From the NCBI GenBank assembly GCA_904419525.1, contig CAJFRT010000001.1, positions 1 to 64,000 of the forward strand: a stretch of DNA of 64,000 nucleotides, given 5' to 3'. This document shows, one piece after another, positions 36,479 through 44,864 of this stretch. The number at the start of each line of letters is the position of its first letter. Position 1 is the stretch's first letter. The position numbers and the translations under genes are program-made. Source of the stretch: Candidatus Gallimonas merdae (GTDB lineage Bacteria; Bacillota; Clostridia; Christensenellales; Borkfalkiaceae). The notes below the pieces were generated by a model. That model had not been told where the DNA came from. It worked only from the letters and a program-made list of their open reading frames with translations, and made no database searches.

Positions 36479-36839
36479 CTACGTCCTCCTTTTTTTCATA
36501 GTGATACCCTTTGCATTTTTGAATGTACTTGTTACACATCGCGTCGTAATGTTCTTTCAGATCCTGAACCGGGGAGAGTTTGGCGGCGACGATATCGCGG
36601 GCCCTGTCATAGGCTTCGTAATCACCTTCGCCAGCCTCTTCCCACAATGCAATCACTTCAAGCGCTGAGGCCATTTCTTCTTCGGTTTTCTGCCGCTGCC
36701 GCTCACATTCCGCGAGCTTTTTCTTTTTCCATCGGCCGATGAAAGAAACGAGCGCGTTACAAAGTTCTTCTTCGCCTTCAAAGTCCTTTTCATCGACATA
36801 TACAAGGCTCTTCAGCCTTTTTGTTGCGTCTTTCTGCAT
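36468..36839 (-). CDS. Unrecognised coiled-coil-like protein
   Basis: 123 residues, GGAGG seven bases before the ATG. A basic helical stretch GRWKKKKLAECERQRQKTE suggests a coiled coil. No catalytic motif. It starts two bases after the NADAR gene and ends inside the next start, so it sits in a tight operon. Confidence 0.7.
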   Translation of the reverse strand: MQKDATKRLKSLVYVDEKDFEGEEELCNALVSFIGRWKKKKLAECERQRQKTEEEMASALEVIALWEEAGEGDYEAYDRARDIVAAKLSPVQDLKEHYDAMCNKYIQKCKGYHYEKKEDVDEH

Positions 36840-36840
36840 A

Positions 36841-37296
36841 TCAAGTCCTCCCTACCTGTTGAAGTTGTAAATCCCGACGGACAAGCATCAATATCTTGCC
36901 GAGCCTGTTTTTGCCGTAACCGTTGCAGACGCCCCATTCGATATCGCCCCAGTCATTGCCCTCTTCAAGAAAAGAATTGTCCGTTGCCAAGAGGCGCTCT
37001 TTCAACTTCGGATGCTGAGAAAACTTTGCGAGGCAGATTTCGTACATAATTCTCACCTTCGCGTCTTCCCAATCCTGCCGCAGATGAACCTTTTTTCCAA
37101 GCGATTTGGCCTCTTTTGCGCTTAATCCGGTAAATCGGTATGCTTCGCGAGGATTCTTCATTGCCTGAAAAGCCGCCTCATTGTTTCTGAAGCGTAAGCC
37201 GTTGTATTCTATAAGCGCCTCATAAAAGTTGCTTAAAAATGCGTATTTCCCCCGGAATGAGGTTATTGCTGTATTTTGCATCTTGTCTGTTTTCAT
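36841..37296 (-). CDS. NADAR-domain protein (YbiA-like)
   Basis: 151 residues from the ATG at 37294-37296, TTGGAGG five bases before it. The domain hallmarks are all present: FLSNFYEALIEYNGLRF near 18, NNEAAFQAMKNP near 37, GKKVHLRQDWEDAKVRIMYE near 65 and GVCNGYGKNRLGKILMLVRR near the end. NADAR proteins cleave N-glycosidic bonds of ADP-ribose-type adducts and have been linked to removal of ADP-ribose from DNA guanine. On a mobile element it may reverse a host DarT-like or other ADP-ribosylating defence. It follows the Fic terminator with no promoter in between. Confidence 0.85.
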   Translation of the reverse strand: MKTDKMQNTAITSFRGKYAFLSNFYEALIEYNGLRFRNNEAAFQAMKNPREAYRFTGLSAKEAKSLGKKVHLRQDWEDAKVRIMYEICLAKFSQHPKLKERLLATDNSFLEEGNDWGDIEWGVCNGYGKNRLGKILMLVRRDLQLQQVGRT

Positions 37297-37315
37297 AAAT
37301 ACCTCCAAAATTAAA

Positions 37316-37340
37316 GGAGCCCGGCTATTAGCCAAGCTCC
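37316..37340 (-). terminator. Intrinsic terminator after fic, directly before NADAR
   Basis: Perfect 11-bp stem with G-U pairs (37316-37326 with 37330-37340), three-base loop, then TTTAATTTT on the minus strand. The ribosome site of the NADAR gene starts a few bases later. Confidence 0.75.
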
Positions 37341-37366
37341 TCATTGTTTTGTCTTACGACTCAAAT

Positions 37367-38206
37367 TTAGTTGTTTCCGAATGTATGCAGCCATGCCTGC
37401 ATGCTTGCAAGCTCGCTCTCGGCCAAAAGTTTTGCCATTGCCTCAAACTTACTCTCTGCTCTGGTACTGTATTTTTCTTTGTCCTCGTATGCAGCAAGTG
37501 CCGCATAATACCTCGATCGCTCCTCATATCGGATATCAACCGGAAGCAGACCGATATATACCATTTCGTAGGTAAGAAGAAGTCTGCCTGTCCTTCCGTT
37601 CCCGTCCACAAACGGATGAATCTTTTCAAATTCTATATGGTGCTTTGCGAGGTTATAAAACAACTCAGCCCATGCCGGATCGACCTGCTCTTTAATCTTC
37701 GAATTCTTTTCCAAATCCTTTCTGAGTTCCTCTACATAATTTCTCATTTTTTCAGGAACTTCGGAAGGAGGGCAAGGCATATATTTGACATTGAACATAT
37801 CTCCGACATAGTTTTGTATCTTTCGATACTGACCGGCATCTTCGTCACCGCGAAGAACATATTCGTGCAGTTTTTTTATAAATTCCTCCGAAATCAGGAT
37901 ATCATTTTTTACCGCAGAATAAAGATAGTCAAATGCTCTTTTATAGCCTATGATTTCTTCGTGTTCGCGGAAAGACCTTGCGTTCGAAGTAATTCCTTCT
38001 TTGAGCAGCAACCGTGTTTCATCGTAGGTGAACGTGTTTCCCTCTATTGCATTGGAATTGTGTGAGGAACTTATCGAGAATTCGTCATAGAAATATCTGA
38101 CTTCTCCCTCGCTCAAAGGACGAATACTTTTCATTTTTTTAAAAGCTTCATCTATTTGTAAGAGAATTTCTTGATATTTTTTTTGCTCAGTCATTTTTTT
38201 TGTCAT
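37367..38206 (-). CDS. Fic-domain AMP-transferase (class II, N-terminal inhibitory motif)
   Basis: 279 residues from the ATG at 38204-38206 (GGAG eight bases before); an ATG three codons earlier is only three bases from the site. SSHNSNAIEGNTFT near residue 52 is the S-x-x-x-E-(G/N) inhibitory helix, FEKIHPFVDGNGRTGR near 195 is the complete Fic catalytic motif with His and flap residues before it. Such enzymes transfer AMP from ATP to target proteins and are autoinhibited by the N-terminal Glu. The gene has its own consensus promoter and terminator and no separate antitoxin. Confidence 0.92.
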   Translation of the reverse strand: MTKKMTEQKKYQEILLQIDEAFKKMKSIRPLSEGEVRYFYDEFSISSSHNSNAIEGNTFTYDETRLLLKEGITSNARSFREHEEIIGYKRAFDYLYSAVKNDILISEEFIKKLHEYVLRGDEDAGQYRKIQNYVGDMFNVKYMPCPPSEVPEKMRNYVEELRKDLEKNSKIKEQVDPAWAELFYNLAKHHIEFEKIHPFVDGNGRTGRLLLTYEMVYIGLLPVDIRYEERSRYYAALAAYEDKEKYSTRAESKFEAMAKLLAESELASMQAWLHTFGNN

Positions 38207-38230
38207 TGCATTCACTCCGCTTTGTCTTAC

Positions 38231-38259
38231 ATTATATCCAAATTCAGGATAAAAGTCAA
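38231..38259 (-). promoter_or_regulatory. Promoter of the fic cistron
   Basis: TTGACT (38254-38259), 17-base spacer, TATAAT (38231-38236) on the minus strand, 25 bases before the start codon. Confidence 0.82.
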
Positions 38260-38270
38260 CAGCTTAGTTT

Positions 38271-38690
38271 TTAGTGATAGTCCACGGGGATATTTTCGTC
38301 CGTCAAAAGCCTCAGATACTTGGTGAGAATATGAGCGATGTTCCGTTCTTTCAAGGATATATCCCTTTCGGGCATATCCCACGGATAGGAAGGTCCATAT
38401 AAAAGATAGATCCTGCCATCAAAATCGTTGCACGCGGTAAATTCAATGCCTTCCGCTTCGAGAATGACCTGCTGCAAAATATACGCCAAGCCCAAGTTAT
38501 AGTCCTGATCAAATTCAACATAATCTTCCACGGCAGGCTCCGTGATTCCCCATCGTTCAAACCATTCGGCGACCTGTTTTCCGAAGTTCGGCGCAACGGA
38601 CAAAAGCAATTTGATTCTGTCAACCGAATCACATGTGATATCCGTCATTTCAACGCCGTAACCGTATGTATGCCATGTATGAAAACTCAT
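38271..38690 (-). CDS. Unrecognised protein
   Basis: 139 residues, GGGAGG ten bases upstream. SVAPNFGKQVAEWFERWG and AYILQQVILEAEGIEFT are helical, IYLLYGPSYPWDMPERDISL is a loop-strand segment. The C-terminal third (LKERNIAHILTKYLRLL) is helical. The plan recalls small ICE proteins whose job is unknown. Its ATG overlaps the upstream stop by four bases. Confidence 0.7.
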   Translation of the reverse strand: MSFHTWHTYGYGVEMTDITCDSVDRIKLLLSVAPNFGKQVAEWFERWGITEPAVEDYVEFDQDYNLGLAYILQQVILEAEGIEFTACNDFDGRIYLLYGPSYPWDMPERDISLKERNIAHILTKYLRLLTDENIPVDYH

Positions 38691-39244
38691 ACCGCCTCAC
38701 CTCCCGGCATTTTATAATACTCTTGTGCCACGAAGCGGATCTCCGAAACTATCTTCTGCCACGAATCCAACACCTCGCCGATGGCGGTGAGAATATTATC
38801 GTCCAGAACATTATCACAGACAATGCCCAGGTCGATAAACTTCTGTCTAGACCGCATCGTTTCGTCGCGGATAAGTCCGTCATACTCAACCCAATTGTTG
38901 TAATCGAGCTTAAGTCTGCCGCGCTGGATTGCCTTTTTTAGGTCGGAATCATTTCTGATATATCTTCCCATAACATCGGCAAAGACGGCATTGTTTCCTT
39001 TATCCTTCAAATGCTCAATGTGATTACAATACTCGTCATACAAATCAGCGCAGACGTCGCCGCATACGCTGATGTCGATCGACAGCTTATCGGACACTTT
39101 GACTTCCGCTATGCGCCCGCCGTGCCACAGACAATTCAGGCGCTGCGGATCGAAATTGTCAGGTTCGAACGCCAGTTCCAAATTGAGAAGTTTCGCCTTT
39201 TGGAACAATGCGTCGCATCTCTCTTTATACTCGATTTCATTCAT
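38687..39244 (-). CDS. Unrecognised protein
   Basis: 185 residues, AGGAGG upstream. An N-terminal helix is followed by strands (NCLWHGGRIAEVKVSDKLSI), then HIEHLKDKGNNAVF and a helical C-terminus (LDSWQKIVSEIRFVAQEYY). No cysteine cluster or catalytic signature. Member of the chain of overlapping genes from 42.5 to 38.3 kb. Confidence 0.7.
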   Translation of the reverse strand: MNEIEYKERCDALFQKAKLLNLELAFEPDNFDPQRLNCLWHGGRIAEVKVSDKLSIDISVCGDVCADLYDEYCNHIEHLKDKGNNAVFADVMGRYIRNDSDLKKAIQRGRLKLDYNNWVEYDGLIRDETMRSRQKFIDLGIVCDNVLDDNILTAIGEVLDSWQKIVSEIRFVAQEYYKMPGGEAV

Positions 39245-39638
39245 GAAATCTTTCCTCCTGTAAAAATATTTTATTTTCCGTAATTTCTCTGCCGCAAACA
39301 GGGCAGAACTTCGGTGTATAATGCATAATGTCTACGTTCTGCTTTATTTCCTCGCGGTATTGCTGAACAATGATGCATACAGGCGGCCGATATTCTGCCG
39401 AAGAGCGAATAAAAGCGGTCACCCCTTTCTCGGCTTTGCCGATCGGAAAATAGCTTAAATCGTGATGACTGTCCAGCCGCAGGTCGGTGAACGCATTTGT
39501 GCAATACCTGCAGCTCTTGATTTTCTCACCGGCCGAGCAACGCCCGATATCCATATCAAAATACGGACATGTCAGGCATTCCGTCGGATCGCATTCCTGC
39601 CGCAAATTTTGCGCTTCATGCTTGAATTTACTTTTCAT
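39237..39638 (-). CDS. Cysteine-rich putative zinc-binding protein
   Basis: 133 residues, AAGGAG upstream. Three Cys groups: ECDPTECLTCPYFD, GRCSAGEKIKSCRYC and FCPVCGRE at the C-terminus, enough for two zinc sites. The FCPVCGRE end is a rubredoxin-like knuckle. No other motif; function unknown. It overlaps both neighbours. Confidence 0.72.
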   Translation of the reverse strand: MKSKFKHEAQNLRQECDPTECLTCPYFDMDIGRCSAGEKIKSCRYCTNAFTDLRLDSHHDLSYFPIGKAEKGVTAFIRSSAEYRPPVCIIVQQYREEIKQNVDIMHYTPKFCPVCGREITENKIFLQEERFHE

Positions 39639-40284
39639 GAGAAACCTCTCCTTTTGCCAGTTTATTTATGAATGCGGCAGAACAGGTGAAGATATCCTCC
39701 TTGATATAGATCGAATAATGCGCCTCGCAGTAGAATCCTTCTGAATAGATTTCATAAGAATGTTCAGATGAATCCTCTTCAATGCCTTCTTCGCCTCGTT
39801 TATCAAATATACCGCCTCCCTTTTTTGCTTCCTTGATGGCCCGTTTCATTTTTTTCTTGGCAGACGCCATATCGGAAGTAAACCAAACATTAACGCCGCT
39901 GTCATCGCCTTCTGCCCAGTCTTCAGTTATTACAAAAATAGGGATGGAAATTTTCCCGCTTTCGTATTCCCTGACTGTCGTCACCATCTCCGGAGCCATG
40001 ATGACCAAATCAAGAGCGATATCGTCGATCGTTTTCGGCGTGCCGCACAAGTCTGTAAACCTTGTTTCGAGCATACCTATTTCGTACGGCGTGTCCGGTT
40101 CTTCGAAACGGCAATAAAGGTCGGGAGTTTCGTTCTCCGTTTCCTTATCTATACCGTCTCGGATTTCGGTTATCGCGCCGAACAGACCTTCATACGCGCT
40201 TTTGCCGTTTGCGATGATTTGGTCGCCGATCATGAGCTTTCTGCCTTCATATTCAAAAGTTTCGCCCGGTTTATTAAGAATCAT
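39628..40284 (-). CDS. Unrecognised protein
   Basis: 218 residues, AAGGAG ten bases upstream. Begins MILNKPGETFEYEGRKLMIG (beta-rich, small-barrel-like) and carries a basic helix SAKKKMKRAIKEAKKGG followed by an acidic stretch EEGIEEDSSEHS. Two domains are likely. No family recognised. Confidence 0.7.
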   Translation of the reverse strand: MILNKPGETFEYEGRKLMIGDQIIANGKSAYEGLFGAITEIRDGIDKETENETPDLYCRFEEPDTPYEIGMLETRFTDLCGTPKTIDDIALDLVIMAPEMVTTVREYESGKISIPIFVITEDWAEGDDSGVNVWFTSDMASAKKKMKRAIKEAKKGGGIFDKRGEEGIEEDSSEHSYEIYSEGFYCEAHYSIYIKEDIFTCSAAFINKLAKGEVSHEK

Positions 40285-40538
40285 TTTAATTTTACTCCTT
40301 CTTCATATCTGATTTTGTTGATTACCGCCCCCGAAATCTGTTCTTGCAAATAATATCGGATGGCGCCTTCGCTGTAGCATTCACGAGAAAGCCATTGCAC
40401 CAATTTTGCGATGGGGACATCTTCGCAAAGAGTCCCCACAGCACCATGGATCGTAAAGCACCGACGGCTGTCCGTAAGCTTTTTTACCTCAACGCATAAT
40501 TCATCGAGCGTCATATCGTCATTTTGAAGCGATTTCAT
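40281..40538 (-). CDS. Small unrecognised protein
   Basis: 85 residues, GAGGA upstream, stop overlapping the next start by four bases (ATGA). Helical with one VQWLSRECYSEGAIRYYLQE segment that could be a helix-turn-helix-like or partner-binding region. No firm family. Confidence 0.65.
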   Translation of the reverse strand: MKSLQNDDMTLDELCVEVKKLTDSRRCFTIHGAVGTLCEDVPIAKLVQWLSRECYSEGAIRYYLQEQISGAVINKIRYEEGVKLK

Positions 40539-40549
40539 AACGGATATCC

Positions 40550-40744
40550 TCAGATCTTACGACCAAACCTGTCCTTCTGAAACTTCCGATACTCTTCTTC
40601 CCCGTATTCCTTCAACTGGTTTGCATGGGTTGCGAGAATGGCAGTTCCGCCGAATGCATATGTAATGAACCCGTATTTTACCGCCAGATCCATCACCTCG
40701 TTCCAATGAGAGTCCATTTCCTTGATTTTTTCTTTATTGATCAT
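40550..40744 (-). CDS. Small unrecognised protein
   Basis: 64 residues from the ATG at 40742-40744 (AGGA nine bases before). A longer frame up to 40831 would overlap the upstream gene by 76 bases and is less likely. The sequence has a hydrophobic patch (FITYAFGGTAILATHA) and a basic end (FQKDRFGRKI). Confidence 0.6.
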   Translation of the reverse strand: MINKEKIKEMDSHWNEVMDLAVKYGFITYAFGGTAILATHANQLKEYGEEEYRKFQKDRFGRKI

Positions 40745-40754
40745 TGTTTTTTTC

Positions 40755-41414
40755 CTATACATTGTCATAAAAAATTTCAAAACTTTGCGGAGCCATTTCA
40801 ACATACTCTTCCAACTCGCAATAATACTCATCGGAATCCAACTCTGCCAGTTTTTCTTGTAATTGTGCCTCCAGCTCAGTTAACGATTCCGCCTTTAAAA
40901 TTTTAAAAGGCAGATGTTCATCGAGCCATTTGTAAATTTCTTCCATCGAAGCAAACTCATGCGTATCGATATAGCATGTCTCTCCGGTTTTTGAGGGATA
41001 ACACATGTCCATATAATAGCTAAACGGATAAAACAGATCGTCCTCGTCCCACATTAAATAGACTGTTCCGTCGCTTATATAAGCCATCTTGATGTCCGGA
41101 TAGAAATCAGAAATCAATTTGTGGAACAGGCCGACCTTAATGCCGCGGGTAGTCGTTGTCCATATACGAAAACAATACCATTCACCTATGTTGTTGACAT
41201 TTTCGTCCACAGTAAAAGTTCCGAGGCTGTCGATCTTATCCGAGCCCAATAAAGGATAAAACGTATTAGCTATATCGCCGAGCCACCCTTTTCCGAAACT
41301 GTTTGGCCGTGTTGCCTCGCCGCTGTAAATTGAATCCAATTCTTGTTTGAGTTCTTCCAGTGGTCGGCTGCATTTTGAATAGAAACTGATGCACGTTGAA
41401 TACCATGTTGACAT
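40755..41414 (-). CDS. Unrecognised aromatic-rich protein
   Basis: 219 residues, GAGG upstream. Rich in Tyr/Trp/Phe (YMDMCYPSKTGETCYID, GEWYCFRIWTTTTRG) with an acidic helical tail (SLTELEAQLQEKLAELDSDE). No signal or membrane segments. Function unknown. Confidence 0.7.
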   Translation of the reverse strand: MSTWYSTCISFYSKCSRPLEELKQELDSIYSGEATRPNSFGKGWLGDIANTFYPLLGSDKIDSLGTFTVDENVNNIGEWYCFRIWTTTTRGIKVGLFHKLISDFYPDIKMAYISDGTVYLMWDEDDLFYPFSYYMDMCYPSKTGETCYIDTHEFASMEEIYKWLDEHLPFKILKAESLTELEAQLQEKLAELDSDEYYCELEEYVEMAPQSFEIFYDNV

Positions 41415-41423
41415 ATCTTCACC

Positions 41424-41585
41424 TCAGCAATGGCAATCAACGCCCACGAGGACTGTATCGTCGTCAAGCCCGTCGATAAACCGGTTGATTTGTTCGTCCC
41501 AGTCGTATTCTGCTTTTACGCGTTCGCCAAGCCCTGCGGAATCATCGGGATTGCTCACGATGATTTCAATATCGTCATCTGTCAT
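41424..41585 (-). CDS. Small acidic protein, 53 residues
   Basis: ATG at 41583-41585 overlaps the previous stop by four bases (ATGA) and is preceded by GGAG. Starts MTDDDIEIIVSNPDDSAGLG and ends DTVLVGVDCHC. Strongly acidic, with a CxC end. The gene fills the only gap in the overlapping chain and has a proper start context, so it is likely real. Confidence 0.65.
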   Translation of the reverse strand: MTDDDIEIIVSNPDDSAGLGERVKAEYDWDEQINRFIDGLDDDTVLVGVDCHC

Positions 41586-42097
41586 GAGATTTCTCCTTTT
41601 TTCTTGGCTTTGAAGTAGTCCTCTACCGACAAAAGTTCATCCGAAAAGCCGTTCTGCTTGAAACGGTATTGAAGATACTCTTTGATTTTGAGCTTACTGT
41701 ACTCTTCAAGGGAAGACAGATCGTATTCCTCTTCAACGACGTCATATAACGCATCCCAGTAAGCCTCCCAATAGGCATCAAACTTGTTAAGTCTGTTCTG
41801 CCAACTGTTTACCAAAGCCTCAATGTCTTCTAATGAAAACAGTGAAAGGACATAATCACCCTTCTCGTCACACCATTCCTTGATTTTATCGGATACATCC
41901 TCGCGCAGATATTCTTCGTCCACTTCACGGTATATCGGCTCCTTGACTTTCTGCAGCAGTGCAAAAAGTTTGGTTTCCAACCCGCCGAGTTTTACCGAAT
42001 CGAGTTTTGCTAAAGCTGGCTCACCTGCGATAAACTCTTTGATACACGAAGATATATAACTGTTCTTCTCATGGTTCCAGAATTTTTCATTCAGCAT
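41582..42097 (-). CDS. Unrecognised acidic helical protein
   Basis: 171 residues from the ATG at 42095-42097 with AGGAGG ten bases upstream; an extension to 42142 overlaps the upstream gene. Contains AYWEAYWDALYDVVEEEYD, a Trp/Tyr-rich acidic helix, and a basic C-terminus (FKAKKKGEIS). Unknown function. Confidence 0.7.
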   Translation of the reverse strand: MLNEKFWNHEKNSYISSCIKEFIAGEPALAKLDSVKLGGLETKLFALLQKVKEPIYREVDEEYLREDVSDKIKEWCDEKGDYVLSLFSLEDIEALVNSWQNRLNKFDAYWEAYWDALYDVVEEEYDLSSLEEYSKLKIKEYLQYRFKQNGFSDELLSVEDYFKAKKKGEIS

Positions 42098-42117
42098 ATA
42101 AATGCTTCCTCCTTTTT

Positions 42118-42540
42118 TTAGATTTTCTGTGCATATAAGCACCTGTGATCATAGCGATATTGCGCTGCGGCGATTCTGCACGCGTCGTCTTCGCTCGCGG
42201 CCTCTACGACCGCTATGAACGGACTGGATTCCATATCCTTCCAGCGTTCATCCTGGTCATCCGAAAACGTATTGATGTCGTTTATATCTTCTACATCCGA
42301 TACATCAATCATCTGCGCGTCACGTACCCAGTATGAATCCATGCATACGACATATTTGCCCGGCTTGAACATAGCTGCCGCATCAGTCCAGGGAATTATC
42401 CTGATAACCTCGTAATCCCCGTATTCGACCGTTCCGCCGCAGCACAGGCAAGTTACATCCGGCTTTTCACCATCGCCTACGATACCGTATTGGGGCGCAG
42501 AACGCTCCTCTAATACATCTTTGAATAAAACAAATTTCAT
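42118..42540 (-). CDS. Unrecognised protein with CxxC motif
   Basis: 140 residues, AAGGAG upstream. VTCLCCGGTVEYGDYEV has a possible zinc knuckle, followed by VVCMDSYWVRDAQMIDVSDV; the end EDDACRIAAAQYRYDHRCLY is helical. The pattern recalls small ICE proteins that carry a modified zinc ribbon. It begins 26 bases after a terminator and no promoter is visible in between. Confidence 0.7.
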   Translation of the reverse strand: MKFVLFKDVLEERSAPQYGIVGDGEKPDVTCLCCGGTVEYGDYEVIRIIPWTDAAAMFKPGKYVVCMDSYWVRDAQMIDVSDVEDINDINTFSDDQDERWKDMESSPFIAVVEAASEDDACRIAAAQYRYDHRCLYAQKI

Positions 42541-42566
42541 GTCTGCTCCTTTTTCTGAAAAAGCTT

Positions 42567-42590
42567 AGGGCAGCCCGTATGGACTGCCCT
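42567..42590 (-). terminator. Intrinsic terminator between the VWA gene and the small-gene chain
   Basis: Ten-bp stem with one G-U pair, four-base loop (42567-42576 with 42581-42590), then AAGCTTTTTC on the minus strand. The next ribosome site follows within 15 bases. Confidence 0.7.
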
Positions 42591-42607
42591 GAAACCGTTA
42601 TGGATAA

Positions 42608-44839
42608 TCATACCCGAATATGCCGTTTCACAACTGCCGTCAATTTAGCCGGCAATTGATTCAGATCGGTTATATCCAGAAACGAATCTCCGTAGATACG
42701 TTCGATATTCTGTTTGTCGTCGCCGATAGCTGCCGCGACAAACAAAACACCTTTTCTTTGATACTCGCGTTTGATCCCGCTTAAATCCTCCTCCGCAGCC
42801 GTTCCGCCATAACCGACATCCGCAGGCTGCCCGTCCGATACGAGAATGAGAATTTTCAGCTCTTCAGACCTTTTGACAAGCTGTTCGGCGACAAAGCGCA
42901 GAGCCGCGCCGTCACGGTTGCTCCCGCGCGCACCGATATCCATAAGGCGGTACTTATCGTCTTTGTCGATCTCCTCAAATTCGGCATAAGAAAACAACTC
43001 GACGCAATGCCCATAGTTTCCTGCGCTGCGCATAGATCCCGTCGAGTGACCGTAAATCATGACGGGTATTCCGAGCGAATGACAAAAATCGTACAAGATG
43101 ATTGCCGCAGCCCTGGCATAGGTACAACGGTTACGCGAAGACATCGAACCAGATTCGTCGAGCAGAAGCCCGACGGCAAGTTCAGTATGCTCGTTCGGCA
43201 AGGCGTTTTTGTAAAACAACTTGCCGTCGTTGCGGTGTATTGCGTGCGCGTCCAGCCGATGCCCCATCAAAAGCCCGGTTTGCTTGCCTCCCCTGCGTCT
43301 TTCTTCGAGCTGGCGTATAAGATTTCTTTGCAGCTGCTTTGAAATGACAAGAAGCGGTGCGGCGATCGCGTGGTATTGTTCAATGAGCTCTTCGTCTACG
43401 TCGCTGATGCGATTGACCCGAACGCTGACGCCGGCATGCGCGCTTCCGTAAGAGATGTTTTGGGCTGTTATATTCAGATCTTTCAGCCTTTTGTTCTCAT
43501 CCTCTACGCAGACCTCTTTTTCAGCCATTTTGTCGAGCAGCTGTTCAATATCCTCAGCGGCTCTGGCATCCCGCATCCGGTCATACGAATCGTTTCGTTC
43601 AACAGTGCCGCCGATCGGTTCACTGATTTCATCCGTATGATGAAACGGGATCCGTCCTTTCTCCCCATCGGTCGCCTCTTGCTTTTTCGGTTGGCCGTCC
43701 AACAGATCCTGCACAGCAGTACCGCTGTTTGCGGTTCCGTCGTCTCCACCGGAATTTTCAGCGCCTTGGGAAGCATCCTTATGCGTCTTTGCCCTGCTTG
43801 ATGCGGTCGCGGAAGTATTTGAACTGCCGGTATCGCCCTCAGCCACTGCTGCCGTCATACCCGAGGCAATGACGGAACTGCCCGGAAGGCTTCCGAGAGT
43901 TTCGGCTGCAGACTGAGACATTGTTTTTGACTCACCGCTTTCCCTTGATTTCCGGTTTTGTTCTTTGCAGAGGTCGCAGAACTCGCGAACATGCTCCCAG
44001 CAGCGGATAAGAATCAGGTTTACCAATCCGAACCGCTCTTTGGCGGAGTAAGTCGAAACGGCGCCATCAATCTCGTTGATCAGATCAAAGGTTGTCTTGA
44101 TCCTGATATCCGAGAATGGAACATCGCCGTACTTGATCTCGCCGAACTTCGCGTAGGAAAGCATGACCTGCATGATGCTGCCAAACACCGTGGCGCCGTC
44201 TGCTTCCGCTTCTTTCAGTTGCGCGACGGTCAGGATAGAGTTTAAATGCACTTTCCGCAGTTTTTCGAGAGCATAGCCGAGCGTTCCGGGGAAGTTGTTG
44301 AGTATCTTATTCTCCACATACCCGTCTTCAAGGACGTTTGAGATCTTGGAAGCCACAAACTGTACCGCTTCAAGGTTTTCTTTGCTCGCTTTGACGTATT
44401 CCCAAAACTCGCGTTCATGCTCCGTGTCAGATATTCTTTTCAATACAGGCGGATTCGGATACCACCTGTAACTTTCCAAAAAGTTACTGTGCGTCTGCAT
44501 GGTCAGAAAGTCCGTATAGAGAACATGACCAAGCTCATGTGCAAACATACCGCAGACAAGCTGATACCGCTTTTCTCTTCCGCGTGCCTTACGAATAAAT
44601 TCATTACCGGTATTGATGGTAATAACGGCATTGTCCGTGTACGCAGTCGCTTCCGACTTCGAAGCCCAAAACAGTTTGACGCGCACCCGACGGTTATAAC
44701 GATACCTGTGCGTTTGCGCCGCCGCCATATCCTCAAAATGCGCCGCTAAAATACGCGACGAAAAAAATTCGCGGTCTGTTATATCGCTGCGCTTTTCGCG
44801 CAACCGCTCCCTGACCGCTTTGTGATTCACCCGAGACAT
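42608..44839 (-). CDS. VWA-domain protein with an N-terminal zinc-metallopeptidase-like domain
   Basis: 743 residues, GGAGG 12 bases before the ATG. Residues 40-290: MFAHELGHVLYTD (HExxH at 101-105) and SNVLEDGYVE (about 167-176) give the His-Glu-x-x-His and later Glu of a metallopeptidase-like fold. Residues 300-400 are a Ser/Gly-rich linker. From 550 a von Willebrand factor A domain has the MIDAS LLDESGSMSS (about 559-568) and LVSDGQPADVG. The layout recalls CobT/NorD-type partners of MoxR ATPases, and the AAA+ gene lies 25 bases upstream. It may remodel or cleave a target under ATPase control. Confidence 0.85.
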   Translation of the reverse strand: MSRVNHKAVRERLREKRSDITDREFFSSRILAAHFEDMAAAQTHRYRYNRRVRVKLFWASKSEATAYTDNAVITINTGNEFIRKARGREKRYQLVCGMFAHELGHVLYTDFLTMQTHSNFLESYRWYPNPPVLKRISDTEHEREFWEYVKASKENLEAVQFVASKISNVLEDGYVENKILNNFPGTLGYALEKLRKVHLNSILTVAQLKEAEADGATVFGSIMQVMLSYAKFGEIKYGDVPFSDIRIKTTFDLINEIDGAVSTYSAKERFGLVNLILIRCWEHVREFCDLCKEQNRKSRESGESKTMSQSAAETLGSLPGSSVIASGMTAAVAEGDTGSSNTSATASSRAKTHKDASQGAENSGGDDGTANSGTAVQDLLDGQPKKQEATDGEKGRIPFHHTDEISEPIGGTVERNDSYDRMRDARAAEDIEQLLDKMAEKEVCVEDENKRLKDLNITAQNISYGSAHAGVSVRVNRISDVDEELIEQYHAIAAPLLVISKQLQRNLIRQLEERRRGGKQTGLLMGHRLDAHAIHRNDGKLFYKNALPNEHTELAVGLLLDESGSMSSRNRCTYARAAAIILYDFCHSLGIPVMIYGHSTGSMRSAGNYGHCVELFSYAEFEEIDKDDKYRLMDIGARGSNRDGAALRFVAEQLVKRSEELKILILVSDGQPADVGYGGTAAEEDLSGIKREYQRKGVLFVAAAIGDDKQNIERIYGDSFLDITDLNQLPAKLTAVVKRHIRV

Positions 44840-44864
44840 TGTGGGTTTAAACCTCCTTCATTTT

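Noticed and set aside
36841-38206. DarT-DarG or Fic-antitoxin pair formed by NADAR and Fic
   Set aside because: Fic here carries its own inhibitory helix, the two genes are separated by a terminator, and no DarT-like ADP-ribosyltransferase is present.
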